Shown here: positions 18,126 through 26,251 of the stretch, one piece after another
Layout: the number at the start of each line of letters is the position of its first letter
Position numbering within the stretch: the first letter of the stretch is position 1
Assembly: GCA_022573815.1 (NCBI GenBank)
Contig: JACZTG010000002.1
Location: 1-64,000, forward strand
Reading direction: 5' to 3'
DNA from: Candidatus Neomarinimicrobiota bacterium
Lineage (GTDB): Bacteria > Fidelibacterota > SORT01
DNA length: 64,000 nucleotides
Program-made: the position numbers and the translations under genes
Notes under the pieces: generated by a model
Told to the model about the DNA's origin: nothing
Database searches by the model: none
Seen by the model: only the letters and a program-made list of their open reading frames with translations

Positions 18126-18896
18126 ATGAATTATAAATCAATATCGCTGGAAATTGATTCTCCGGCAGCCACAATCAGACTTAACAGCCCCCCATATAAT
18201 GTCATTGATATTCCAATGATGGAAGAGATTTTCGGCGCTCTTCAGGTACTTGAAGAAGATAATAACATTCAATTTGTGCTGTTTCGGGGAGCGGGTGATA
18301 AGCTGTTTTCAGCAGGCGTTGATATTGCAGACCACACAGAAGATAAAATAGAAATGATGCTGACAAAATTTCACGATATATTTCGGCTCATATATAAATG
18401 GGATAAGATTTCAATTTCAGTGGTACACGCGCCGGCGATTGGCGGCGGTTGCGAACTCGCGGCTTTATGCGATTTTGTGATAGCCGCAGAATCCGCTACA
18501 TTTTCGCAACCCGAAATAAACGTCGGATGTTATCCGCCCGCAGCCGCAGCCGCGTTTCCGCGGATAATTGGTCCGAAAGCGGCAATGGATATGATTCTTA
18601 CGGGACGTGAACTATCGGCAAAAGAGGCAAAAAAATTGGGATTAGTTACACGTGTGGTTCCCGATGACAATCTCAATGAGGCTGTGGACGAGCTAATAGC
18701 CACTCTTAAAGGGAAGAGTCGGGCCGTACTCTCACTGGCGAGGAAATCTATTAAGGCAGGGATTGAGTGGGAATACAACCTTGCTCTCACAAAAGCTGAA
18801 GACATATACTTTGATGAACTTATGAAAACTGAGGATGTAAAAGAAGGCGTCAGCGCCTTTCTGGAAAAACGTAAACCGGATTGGAGACATAAATGA
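18126..18896 (+). CDS. Enoyl-CoA hydratase family, cyclohexadienecarbonyl-CoA hydratase-like
   Basis: 256 residues of the crotonase fold. SAGVDIADH near residue 61 and IGGGCELAALCDFVIA (oxyanion hole) near residue 103 are standard; the Glu of QPEINVGCYPP is the catalytic position. The particular wording FSAGVDIADHTEDKIEMMLTKF-like and the PPAAAA run resemble enzymes annotated as cyclohexa-1,5-diene-1-carbonyl-CoA hydratase of anaerobic aromatic breakdown. No benzoyl-CoA reductase or ring-opening hydrolase is visible here, so the aromatic link is uncertain and a general hydratase/isomerase is possible. Its stop overlaps the ATG of the next gene (ATGA). Confidence 0.82.
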   Translation: MNYKSISLEIDSPAATIRLNSPPYNVIDIPMMEEIFGALQVLEEDNNIQFVLFRGAGDKLFSAGVDIADHTEDKIEMMLTKFHDIFRLIYKWDKISISVVHAPAIGGGCELAALCDFVIAAESATFSQPEINVGCYPPAAAAAFPRIIGPKAAMDMILTGRELSAKEAKKLGLVTRVVPDDNLNEAVDELIATLKGKSRAVLSLARKSIKAGIEWEYNLALTKAEDIYFDELMKTEDVKEGVSAFLEKRKPDWRHK

Positions 18897-19477
18897 AAGT
18901 AGATCCTGCTAATCTTGACGTGAAGGAATCGCATAAGATTTTAACAAGTATAATTATTCCGCGCCCAATAGCTTGGGTAACTACCTTAAATGAAGACGGC
19001 TCGGTGAATGCCGCTCCGTTCAGTTTTTTTATGGGAGTATCTACTAAGCCTCCGAGATTGGCAATATCGGTATCGGCAAAGGGGGGAGAGATTAAAGATA
19101 CATCGAGGAATATTATTAAAAATTCCGAGTTTGTAGTAAACATGGTTACGAATGCAAACGTTGAGGCAATGAACTCAACAGCGGGTTTATATGACTACGG
19201 CGTTGAAGAGCTGAAGATTGCAGGATTATCGACCAGTGAGTCGGAAAAGATAGCTCCGCCGTGTATCAAAGAATCTCCTGTAAGCATGGAATGCAAATTA
19301 GAGAAAGTTGTTGAAATAGGAGATAAAAATCATTTTCTATTCATCGGTGAAGTAGTTTTATTTCACATAAATGACGATATGTTTGAAAATGGGGCTGTAG
19401 TTTCACAGAAAATTCATGCGGTGGGAAGATTAGAAGGCTCTTTCTATTCACATGTAAGTGATATCTTTGAATTGTAG
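18893..19477 (+). CDS. Flavin reductase family protein (FMN-binding split barrel)
   Basis: 194 residues. IIPRPIAWVTTLNEDGSVN near residues 20-40 and NAAPFSFFMGVSTKPP are the hallmark of the flavin-reductase-like FMN-binding domain, followed by KDTSRNIIKNSEFVVN. Such proteins bind FMN and either reduce free flavin with NAD(P)H for a partner oxygenase or have unknown redox roles. It is translationally coupled to the hydratase gene by a four-base overlap, which ties it to acyl-CoA or aromatic metabolism. Partner and substrate are unknown. Confidence 0.87.
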   Translation: MKVDPANLDVKESHKILTSIIIPRPIAWVTTLNEDGSVNAAPFSFFMGVSTKPPRLAISVSAKGGEIKDTSRNIIKNSEFVVNMVTNANVEAMNSTAGLYDYGVEELKIAGLSTSESEKIAPPCIKESPVSMECKLEKVVEIGDKNHFLFIGEVVLFHINDDMFENGAVVSQKIHAVGRLEGSFYSHVSDIFEL

Positions 19478-19557
19478 CGGCAATCCATCGGTGAAAAATA
19501 AAAAAATACGATCACACAACTGAAATGTGAATGTTTTATAAATATGGTAACTGATAA

Positions 19558-20595
19558 TTGAGTAAGATGATGAGAGCCGGATTCCTTGTGGAACCCGGAA
19601 AAATAGAGCTAAGAGAGATTCCTGTGCCCGAACCGTTTCACGGCGAAATAATAGCCAAAGTTCATACCGCTCTTACCTGTGGAACAGACTTAAAAACGTA
19701 CAGGCGTGGTCATCCGAAAGTCTCTCTCCCTTCGCCGTTCGGTCATGAATTTTCCGGAACAGTTTCAGCGTTAGGAAATGGGGTAAGTGGATTCAAAGAG
19801 GGTGACACCGTTATGACGGTGTTTTCTGCACCTTGCGGCGAGTGCTACTACTGCTTGCGCGGAGAAGAACATCTCTGTAAAGAATTAAAAAATTCTCTGA
19901 TGTTCGGGGCGTATGCCGAATATATAAGGGTTCCAAAACAGATAGTATCGAAAAATATGTTTGCTAAGCCGCATTCTCTTTCATTTAGACAAGCCGCAAT
20001 GCTGGAGCCACTCTCCTGCGTGGTTCATGGAGTTGATGAAGCGGCTGTTGGAAAGGATGATTCTGTACTGGTTATGGGAGCCGGTACGATAGGATTGTTA
20101 TTTACGGCAGTCCTAAAAACTTTAAACCTGCGAAATCTCATAGTTGCTGCTCGTGGGGAAGAACGTATTGACTTAGCAAAAAAATTAGGCGCAGATAATG
20201 TTATTGATGCCTCATCTGAAAATATTTTGGAGCGGGTTATGGAATTGACGGAGAATATGGGGGTAAATATTCTGATTGAATCAACCGGAGCCCGTGAGGT
20301 CTGGGAAGATTCGGTAAACTACGTTTCAAAGAATGGTGTGGTTATTTTATTCGGGGGATTATCTAAAGGCGCTAAAGTAACATTCGATGCAGAGCGCTTG
20401 CATTATGATAACATTAGGCTGCAGGGACTGTTCCATTACCGCAGAAAGGATGTGGTGGAAGCTCGCGAACTTTTAGTAGGCGATAAAGTTTTTTTGGAGC
20501 CGTTGATTACAGGTGAATATCCGCTTGGCGAGCTTAAGCAGGCCTTTCAGTTATTGGACAATAAAAAAGGAATTAAATACGCAATTTTGCCTTAA
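19558..20595 (+). CDS. Zinc-binding alcohol dehydrogenase
   Basis: 345 residues from a TTG at 19558; ATG codons at 19567 and 19570 are equally possible and would only trim three or four residues. Catalytic zinc site TCGTDLKTYRRGHP and GHEFSG, structural zinc loop CGECYYCLRGEEHLC and the Rossmann motif VMGAGTIGLL are intact, so this is an active medium-chain dehydrogenase using NAD(P). The substrate is not clear: sorbitol-, threonine- and hydroxyacyl-CoA-acting enzymes all share these motifs. It lies between the crotonase-family gene and the molybdenum-hydroxylase maturation genes, all on the same strand with short gaps. Confidence 0.87.
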   Translation: MSKMMRAGFLVEPGKIELREIPVPEPFHGEIIAKVHTALTCGTDLKTYRRGHPKVSLPSPFGHEFSGTVSALGNGVSGFKEGDTVMTVFSAPCGECYYCLRGEEHLCKELKNSLMFGAYAEYIRVPKQIVSKNMFAKPHSLSFRQAAMLEPLSCVVHGVDEAAVGKDDSVLVMGAGTIGLLFTAVLKTLNLRNLIVAARGEERIDLAKKLGADNVIDASSENILERVMELTENMGVNILIESTGAREVWEDSVNYVSKNGVVILFGGLSKGAKVTFDAERLHYDNIRLQGLFHYRRKDVVEARELLVGDKVFLEPLITGEYPLGELKQAFQLLDNKKGIKYAILP

Positions 20596-20629
20596 TAATT
20601 TATAGTATGAAAAAGATTCGGAAATAAGA

Positions 20630-21247
20630 TTGGATGTGTACGGAATAATGCTTGCTGCCGGAAGCTCAAGCAGAATGAACGATAGTTTCCCAAAGTTGAC
20701 GTTGCCCTTTCGACAAAAACCACTCCTTTGGTGGTCGTTGAAAGCGGCTTTAAAATCAAATTTAAAATCTGTACTGCTTGTTGTCGGCGCGAATAAGAAC
20801 AGAGTATTATATGGAATAAAAAATATCGGCGGAGAAAATAAATTCAGGTTGGTTGAGAATGAAAATTGGGAAATCGGGCGATCATCTTCAGTGACTTGTG
20901 GCCTTCGAGAACTTCCAAAAAATGCCTCCCATGTGATGTTTTTGCAAGGAGATCAACCTCTTATCGGTGTTGATCTTATCAACAGAGTCATTGAATATGC
21001 TGTAAAGAATCCCGAATCGCCTATGCTTTATCCATCATTAAAAGGAAAGAAGGCCAACCCGGTGGTTTTCTCAAAAGAGGGATTGATTGAACTGTCAAAA
21101 ATAGAGGGAGACACATCCGGCTTCGGACTTTCGGATAAATTTAATAAAAGAGCGGTGTCTTTTGAGCTGGAAGATAATTCAACACAGCTGAATATAAATA
21201 CGAACAGCGATTACAGAAAGTTGATTGAGAATTATGAAAAAGAGTGA
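20630..21247 (+). CDS. Nucleotidyltransferase of molybdenum cofactor maturation (MobA/MocA-like)
   Basis: 205 residues. LAAGSSSRMN at the N-terminus is the nucleotide-binding loop of MobA-like NTP transferases, followed by KLTLPF, LVVGANKN and the metal-binding QGDQPLI. In the MocA/YgfJ group this enzyme adds CMP to molybdopterin to make the MCD cofactor of xanthine-dehydrogenase-type hydroxylases. The start may be TTG 20630 or GTG 20636. Its 3' end overlaps the XdhC gene by 14 bases and YqeB follows, which is the known arrangement of accessory genes for (selenium-dependent) molybdenum hydroxylases. Confidence 0.85.
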   Translation: MDVYGIMLAAGSSSRMNDSFPKLTLPFRQKPLLWWSLKAALKSNLKSVLLVVGANKNRVLYGIKNIGGENKFRLVENENWEIGRSSSVTCGLRELPKNASHVMFLQGDQPLIGVDLINRVIEYAVKNPESPMLYPSLKGKKANPVVFSKEGLIELSKIEGDTSGFGLSDKFNKRAVSFELEDNSTQLNINTNSDYRKLIENYEKE

Positions 21248-22016
21248 GATGTTTAAGAGAATATCGGAGCTGTTAGATGAGGGAAAATCTTTTGCCGTAG
21301 GAACGCTTTTGGAAGTCAAAGGTTCTGCTCCTCAAAAAGTCGGTGCGAAGATGATAATTTTTGAAGACTCTTCAATTGAATTCACAATCGGGGGCGGACC
21401 GTTCGAGGCGCAGGTAATACAGGATTCTGTAAAAATCCTAAAAAACGGCAGCGGGAGCAAAATCGAAAGCTATGAACTCACAGAGGATTCACTTGGGATG
21501 TATTGTCAGGGAGTATCAAAAGTTCTAATTGAGACTTTTAAGCCGGAGGCGCAATTGGTTGTATTTGGGGCGGGACATGTAGGCTCTGCAATTATAAAAT
21601 TAGCGGAACAAACGGGGATATTCAATTTAACAATAGCCGACGACAGAACTGAGTATGCGAACAAAGACAAATTCACTGATTCGGTGAGTGTTATCCTGAC
21701 AGATAGAGATTATAAAAACGGCCTTCCGGATGTGGGTCCGAATTCGTTTATCGTGATTGTGACCAGGTGTCATCCCACGGACAAGGAACTGGTGAAAAGA
21801 TATGCCGGATCAAACGCGGCCTATATCGGTATGATAGGAAGCAAAGCAAAGAAAAAGATACTTTTCAAGGAATTGGAAAAAGAAGGTACTTCTAAAGCGT
21901 TCCTTGATAAAGTTCATTCACCAATCGGGATACCGCTTGGGGGCAAGGAGCCGACGGAGATTGCTGTGAGTATTCTCGCGGAGCTCATTAAAGTTAAGAA
22001 CGAGATTTTTGGATAA
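21234..22016 (+). CDS. XdhC/CoxI family molybdenum hydroxylase maturation protein
   Basis: About 260 residues from the ATG at 21234 (a TTG at 21225 is the alternative). The N-terminal XdhC/CoxI domain (VKGSAPQKVGAKM, IGGGPFEAQV and LGMYCQG, where relatives have MxCGG) is followed by a Rossmann domain with VVFGAGHVGSAIIKLA and ends with IGIPLGGKEPTEIAVSI. XdhC binds the cytosine-dinucleotide molybdenum cofactor, helps its sulfuration and delivers it to xanthine dehydrogenase-like enzymes. It overlaps the genes on both sides (MocA-like upstream, YqeB downstream), so the three are one translationally coupled unit. Confidence 0.9.
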   Translation: MKKSEMFKRISELLDEGKSFAVGTLLEVKGSAPQKVGAKMIIFEDSSIEFTIGGGPFEAQVIQDSVKILKNGSGSKIESYELTEDSLGMYCQGVSKVLIETFKPEAQLVVFGAGHVGSAIIKLAEQTGIFNLTIADDRTEYANKDKFTDSVSVILTDRDYKNGLPDVGPNSFIVIVTRCHPTDKELVKRYAGSNAAYIGMIGSKAKKKILFKELEKEGTSKAFLDKVHSPIGIPLGGKEPTEIAVSILAELIKVKNEIFG

Positions 22017-22797
22017 TCTTATTCTCTTCCGCGGGGCAGGCGAGCTTGCCTCGGGAGCAATACGCAGGTTAACACTGGCAGGTTTTCCGGTAATAGCGCT
22101 TGAAATAGCCAAGCCGCTCTGTGTTCGCAGGACGGTTTCTTTTGCTTCGGCAATATATGATGGCGGAATAGAAATTGAGGAGATTAAGGGAATATTCTGT
22201 AATGATATCGATGAAGCAGCGGAGATTACAGCCGGACGGGAGACAGCAGTTTTGATCGACCCTGAAGGCGCTGCAATTCAGGAGTTATCACCGAAGATTT
22301 TAATTGATGCCCGAATGATGAAGAATAACCCTGATACAAATTCTGATATGGCTCCTGTGGTCATAGCATTGGGACCGGGTTATGCGGCTCCCGAAGACGC
22401 ACATTATGTCATAGAGACGTCACGGGGGCACGATCTCGGTCGGGTCATCACAAATGGGAATGCGTTAAAGGACACGGGTGTGCCCGGCGAAGTGGGAGGC
22501 GAAACCATCAGGCGGGTGATTAGGTCTCCGATGAGCGGGAAATTCGAGTCAAATGCAAATATCGGAGATATGTTAAGCGCTTTTCAAACGGTAGGAAAAG
22601 TAAACGGAAAAGAAGTAATAACTGAAATATCAGGATTGCTTCGAGGTTTATTGTATGACGGAGTTGAAATTTCAAAGGGAACTAAAATCGGGGATGTGGA
22701 CCCGCGTGGCAACTCCGATTTTCTGCATACAATTTCAGATAAAGCAAATGCTATTGCAGGGGGGGTTATGGAGGCGGTGCTAAGATCAATTCAGTAA
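22009..22797 (+). CDS. Selenium-dependent molybdenum hydroxylase accessory protein, YqeB family
   Basis: 262 residues starting with TTG at 22009, eight bases inside the end of the XdhC gene. ILFRGAGELASGAIRRL and ALEIAKPLCVRRTVSFA at the N-terminus and ISDKANAIAGGVMEAVL at the C-terminus are characteristic of the YqeB/EF2563 family, which comparative genomics links to hydroxylases carrying a labile selenium in the molybdenum site. Together with the MocA-like and XdhC genes it forms the usual maturation trio. No hydroxylase subunits and no selD are present in the window, so the enzyme it serves must be encoded elsewhere. Confidence 0.85.
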   Translation: MDNLILFRGAGELASGAIRRLTLAGFPVIALEIAKPLCVRRTVSFASAIYDGGIEIEEIKGIFCNDIDEAAEITAGRETAVLIDPEGAAIQELSPKILIDARMMKNNPDTNSDMAPVVIALGPGYAAPEDAHYVIETSRGHDLGRVITNGNALKDTGVPGEVGGETIRRVIRSPMSGKFESNANIGDMLSAFQTVGKVNGKEVITEISGLLRGLLYDGVEISKGTKIGDVDPRGNSDFLHTISDKANAIAGGVMEAVLRSIQ

Positions 22798-22891
22798 AAC
22801 AGCTGCAAAATAATTCTTTCCACCGTCGGCATAAATAACTAACTTTCCATTCGGAACAAATTAAAATTACGTTATTTGGGGATCCAACTAA

Positions 22892-24127
22892 ATGTACGAG
22901 CACGAACCGCAATTTATAGTCGATTATTACGACAAGAAATATGACGTCAAGGGATATTTCGTGGTGGATACTCTTATAAACGGAATAGCAGGAGGCGGCA
23001 TACGAATTCGCAAGGACTTGACGGTTGAAGAGGTTGTTCATCTCGCAAAAAAAATGACTCTCAAATTTACTTTTATAAATCCACATATCGGCGGCGCGAA
23101 ATGTGGTCTTGATTTTGACGTTAACGGTGCCGGAAGCGATGAAATTAAAGAAGAAGTATTGGATCGTTTCGTTCAATTCCTCGAACCGTTTCTACGGGGT
23201 TTCTATGCGACGGGGCCCGATATTAATACTTCCGGAAAGGAAATAATGAAGTCAGTTTTGAAGTTAGGAGTTCCTCATCCTCAATATGCTCTTGCGAAAA
23301 AATCGCCTATGGGTTTGGAGAAAGCTCTCGACAGGCTTCAAAAAGGAGTGAATATTCCGGTCAGAGTACTCGGTAAAGAGACTATATTAAATGATGTTGT
23401 AGCCGGATTCAGCGTTATGGAGGCGGCAAAAACAGCTTGTTTCCTTGACGGCTCATCGTTTGAGGAAAAGAAGATAGCCATTGAGGGATTTGGTTCTGTG
23501 GGCGGCAGCGCGGCTCATTTTCTAACTCAGGAAGGCGCTTCTGTGGTTGCTATTTCGGACATCGACTGCACAGTTTATCATCAAGGCGGAATAGATTTGT
23601 CTCTTGTTACCGGAGAGAATTCCGGACATATAAACATAAATAATTTACCTGAAAATTACACCGTTATTCCGGCAAGCGAAGGCGATATATATAGCGTGGA
23701 AGAAGATATTGATGTATTTATTCCCGCGGCCCGTTCGGATTATATAACAGCTGAAAAACTGGATCTTCTCATGAAGAATTTGAATCCGCAATATATTATT
23801 CCCGGGGCTAATCATCCATTCTTGGTATCAGGCGATAAGGATGAAGGCTATATTGAGAATTGGCTGTTTTCGAAAAATGTTATCGTCATTCCGGATTTTA
23901 TAGCTAATGCCGGAGCCGCGGCTTTGTTCGGAATTCTTACATGGAATGAGAAGATAAATCTCACAGCTGATTCCCTGCTGCGCGCTGTAGCGGTGATGAT
24001 AAGGGAATCGACAGTTAAGGTAATGGCTTCAAGCGAAACAGAAAGACTGAGTCCATTTGAAGTTTCGATTGCTCAATCACGGAAGAAGATAGTGGAATAT
24101 TACAGTGATTATTCATCCAAGTTTTAA
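22892..24127 (+). CDS. Glu/Leu/Phe/Val dehydrogenase family enzyme
   Basis: 411 residues. The N-terminal domain has GGIRIRKDLTVEEVVHLAKK and the catalytic region NPHIGGAKCGLDFD, in which the Lys of GGAK binds the amino-acid substrate; the Rossmann domain starts around IAIEGFGSVGGSAAHFL. NAGAAALFG is the variant of the usual NAGGV motif. Length matches glutamate dehydrogenases, but the departures from consensus (AGG to AGA, GGAKGG to GGAKCG) leave open whether glutamate or a branched-chain amino acid is used. The next gene follows 18 bases later. Confidence 0.87.
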   Translation: MYEHEPQFIVDYYDKKYDVKGYFVVDTLINGIAGGGIRIRKDLTVEEVVHLAKKMTLKFTFINPHIGGAKCGLDFDVNGAGSDEIKEEVLDRFVQFLEPFLRGFYATGPDINTSGKEIMKSVLKLGVPHPQYALAKKSPMGLEKALDRLQKGVNIPVRVLGKETILNDVVAGFSVMEAAKTACFLDGSSFEEKKIAIEGFGSVGGSAAHFLTQEGASVVAISDIDCTVYHQGGIDLSLVTGENSGHININNLPENYTVIPASEGDIYSVEEDIDVFIPAARSDYITAEKLDLLMKNLNPQYIIPGANHPFLVSGDKDEGYIENWLFSKNVIVIPDFIANAGAAALFGILTWNEKINLTADSLLRAVAVMIRESTVKVMASSETERLSPFEVSIAQSRKKIVEYYSDYSSKF

Positions 24128-24145
24128 TTAGAAAGGATTTTATAA

Positions 24146-25411
24146 ATGGGGATGACTCTAACAGAAAAAATACTCGCGAATAAATCGGGGAATTCAAGCA
24201 TAAAACCGGGTGATCTAATTTTTGTGAAAGTCGATTTATCTATGGCGACTGATATTGCCTCCCCGCTGACCATAAAAGTGTTTGAAGAAATTGGAATGGA
24301 TAAAGTGTTCGACCCTGATAAGATCGCATTGGTTAACGATCACCTCACACCCGCAAAAGATATAGATGCTGCCGGTTTCTCCAAGATGATGAGAGAATTC
24401 GCGAAAAAACACGGTATTAAACACTATTATGAAGTTGGTCGAACAGGAATTTCGCATGTTCTCCTTCCTGATGAGGGGTTGATCGCTCCCGGCGATATTA
24501 TATTAGGCGCTGATTCGCATTCCACGACTTATGGCGCATTCGGTTGTTTCGGAGCGGGAATGGGCGCTACCGATATTGCGGCAATATGGGCTGAAGGGGA
24601 GATTTGGCTTAGAGTACCGGAGACTATAAAGATAGAATTCAAAGGGAAATTACCTAAATATGTGATTGGAAAAGACCTTGTGCTTCTTGTATGCCGCGAC
24701 CTCGGAATGGAGGGGGGTAATTATAAGGCATTAGAATATTGCGGAGAGACCGTTGATAATATGACAATGGATGATAGGTTGACTCTTACAAATATGGCGA
24801 TTGAAGCTGGCGCAAAAAATGGCGTTATCGCAGCCGATGATACGACCATGAAATATCTTGAAGGAAAGCTTAAAAAAGACGATTACCAAATATTTGAAAG
24901 TGACGATGATGCTGAATATCACAGTGTTCTGGAGTATGATGTAACAGATATGGAGCCGCAGGTGGCAGTGCCTTTCTTGCCGAGCAACGTAAAGCCGATA
25001 TCTCAAGTAGAGAATGTTAAAGTTGATCAGGTAATGATCGGTTCATGTACCAATGGACGATACTCCGATTTTGAATTAGCGGCGGAAGTTTTAGGTGATA
25101 ATAAATTTTCAAAGGATACAAGGGTACTAATAACACCGGCAACCACAGAAATATATCAAAAAATGTTAAAATCGGGTCTTATACTTAAGTTTTCTGAAGC
25201 GGGCGCTGCCATAACCACACCGGGCTGCGGGGCGTGTATCGGCGCACATCTTGGAGTTATGGGTGATAAAGAAGTAGGAGTTTTCACCACCAACCGAAAT
25301 TTCCCTGGCAGGACAGGCGCACGTACGGCGGAAGTGTATCTCAGTAACCCTGCGGTAGCAGCGGCATCGGGTATTACCGGCAGACTAACTGATCCGAGGG
25401 AGTTGAGTTAA
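24146..25411 (+). CDS. leuC: 3-isopropylmalate dehydratase/homoaconitase large subunit (LeuC family)
   Basis: 421 residues, the short LeuC2-type length. DLSMATDIASP replaces the usual substrate-binding segment, GADSHSTTYGAFGCFGAGMG supplies the first 4Fe-4S cysteine, and GSCTNGRYSDF and TPGCGACIGAHLG supply the others. With a separate small subunit it would isomerise 2- to 3-isopropylmalate in leucine synthesis or homocitrate in lysine synthesis. No small-subunit gene (leuD) is adjacent: the next gene is a convergent deacetylase. The subunit must lie elsewhere; the exact acid substrate is uncertain. Confidence 0.87.
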   Translation: MGMTLTEKILANKSGNSSIKPGDLIFVKVDLSMATDIASPLTIKVFEEIGMDKVFDPDKIALVNDHLTPAKDIDAAGFSKMMREFAKKHGIKHYYEVGRTGISHVLLPDEGLIAPGDIILGADSHSTTYGAFGCFGAGMGATDIAAIWAEGEIWLRVPETIKIEFKGKLPKYVIGKDLVLLVCRDLGMEGGNYKALEYCGETVDNMTMDDRLTLTNMAIEAGAKNGVIAADDTTMKYLEGKLKKDDYQIFESDDDAEYHSVLEYDVTDMEPQVAVPFLPSNVKPISQVENVKVDQVMIGSCTNGRYSDFELAAEVLGDNKFSKDTRVLITPATTEIYQKMLKSGLILKFSEAGAAITTPGCGACIGAHLGVMGDKEVGVFTTNRNFPGRTGARTAEVYLSNPAVAAASGITGRLTDPRELS

Positions 25412-25461
25412 AACCTGTTTAACGGTTGCAGCAGTTGTGTTATAGGATATTGACCCGCCAG

Positions 25462-26154
25462 TCAATTAGCGGCAATTTTTTCATCTCCGCTAATTAATTC
25501 GCTCAGCGTCACAAATTGGTAACCTTTTGCCTGTAATTTCTCTATAATTATAGGAACAGCTTCGATTGTTTGATTTCGGTCAAAATTTCCCCAAGTACCG
25601 CCATCGTGCATGATAATAATAGAGCCGGGTTTGACACGCGTTAATACTCGCTTAATGATTTTATCTTTGCCGGGTCTGTTGGGGTCCCTTGGATAGACTT
25701 CACCGATAACAGTTTGAAGACCATTTGATTCAATAATGTCGAGTATAGCAGGGGTAAAAAGTCCCATCGGCGGTCGAAAATACACGGGTTTAGTTCCAAC
25801 AGCATCTTTTATTATCGAATTTGTGGATTCTACCTGTTTATGAACCTCTTTACGGCTTACAAGAGGCAATACCGGATGTGAATAAGTGTGGTTACCAATC
25901 TCATGGCCTTCGGCATGTATTCTTCGCGTAATATCCGGTTCTTCTGAAACGTTTTTGCCAATAAGGAAAAAGGTGGCTTTGGCATCATAATTTGATAGAA
26001 TATCGAGAAGTTTCGGAGTGTATTCCTCATTTGGACCATCATCAAATGTAATGGCAATACGTTTTAAACTTGTGTCTGAAGCCCAGATTACCCGATTTGA
26101 GAGCAGGTGACCATATTTTTCAAGCAAAATCAGGTCTGTGTAATAAATACCCAC
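25462..26154 (-). CDS. NodB-type polysaccharide deacetylase, start uncertain
   Basis: 230 residues from a GTG at 26154. The NodB domain is complete: ITFDDGPNEEYTPKLL (metal-binding Asp-Asp), GNHTYSHP (zinc histidines), FRPPMGLFTPA and IIIMHDGG. It removes acyl groups from a polysaccharide, probably peptidoglycan or surface glycan. The GTG falls in the middle of a hydrophobic helix: reading upstream in the same frame gives a basic patch (KKLNRL) and LLILIIALFVGIYY, a clear membrane anchor, but no ATG, GTG or TTG before the stop near 26236. Either an in-frame ATA at 26229 is the start, or one A is missing from the A6 run near 26210, which would join the ATG at 26225. Confidence 0.85.
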   Translation of the reverse strand: MGIYYTDLILLEKYGHLLSNRVIWASDTSLKRIAITFDDGPNEEYTPKLLDILSNYDAKATFFLIGKNVSEEPDITRRIHAEGHEIGNHTYSHPVLPLVSRKEVHKQVESTNSIIKDAVGTKPVYFRPPMGLFTPAILDIIESNGLQTVIGEVYPRDPNRPGKDKIIKRVLTRVKPGSIIIMHDGGTWGNFDRNQTIEAVPIIIEKLQAKGYQFVTLSELISGDEKIAAN

Positions 26155-26251
26155 AAAAAGGGCTATTATTAAAATCAGGAGAGAAGGGACGGTTAAGCGA
26201 TTTAATTTTTTCCAATTATTTCCATCTATATGGTATTAAACGGTTCAATAA

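Noticed and set aside
25449-25466. ATTGAC/GTCAAT inverted repeat between leuC and the deacetylase
   Set aside because: Only six base pairs, no T run, and it includes the stop codon of the deacetylase, so chance is likely.
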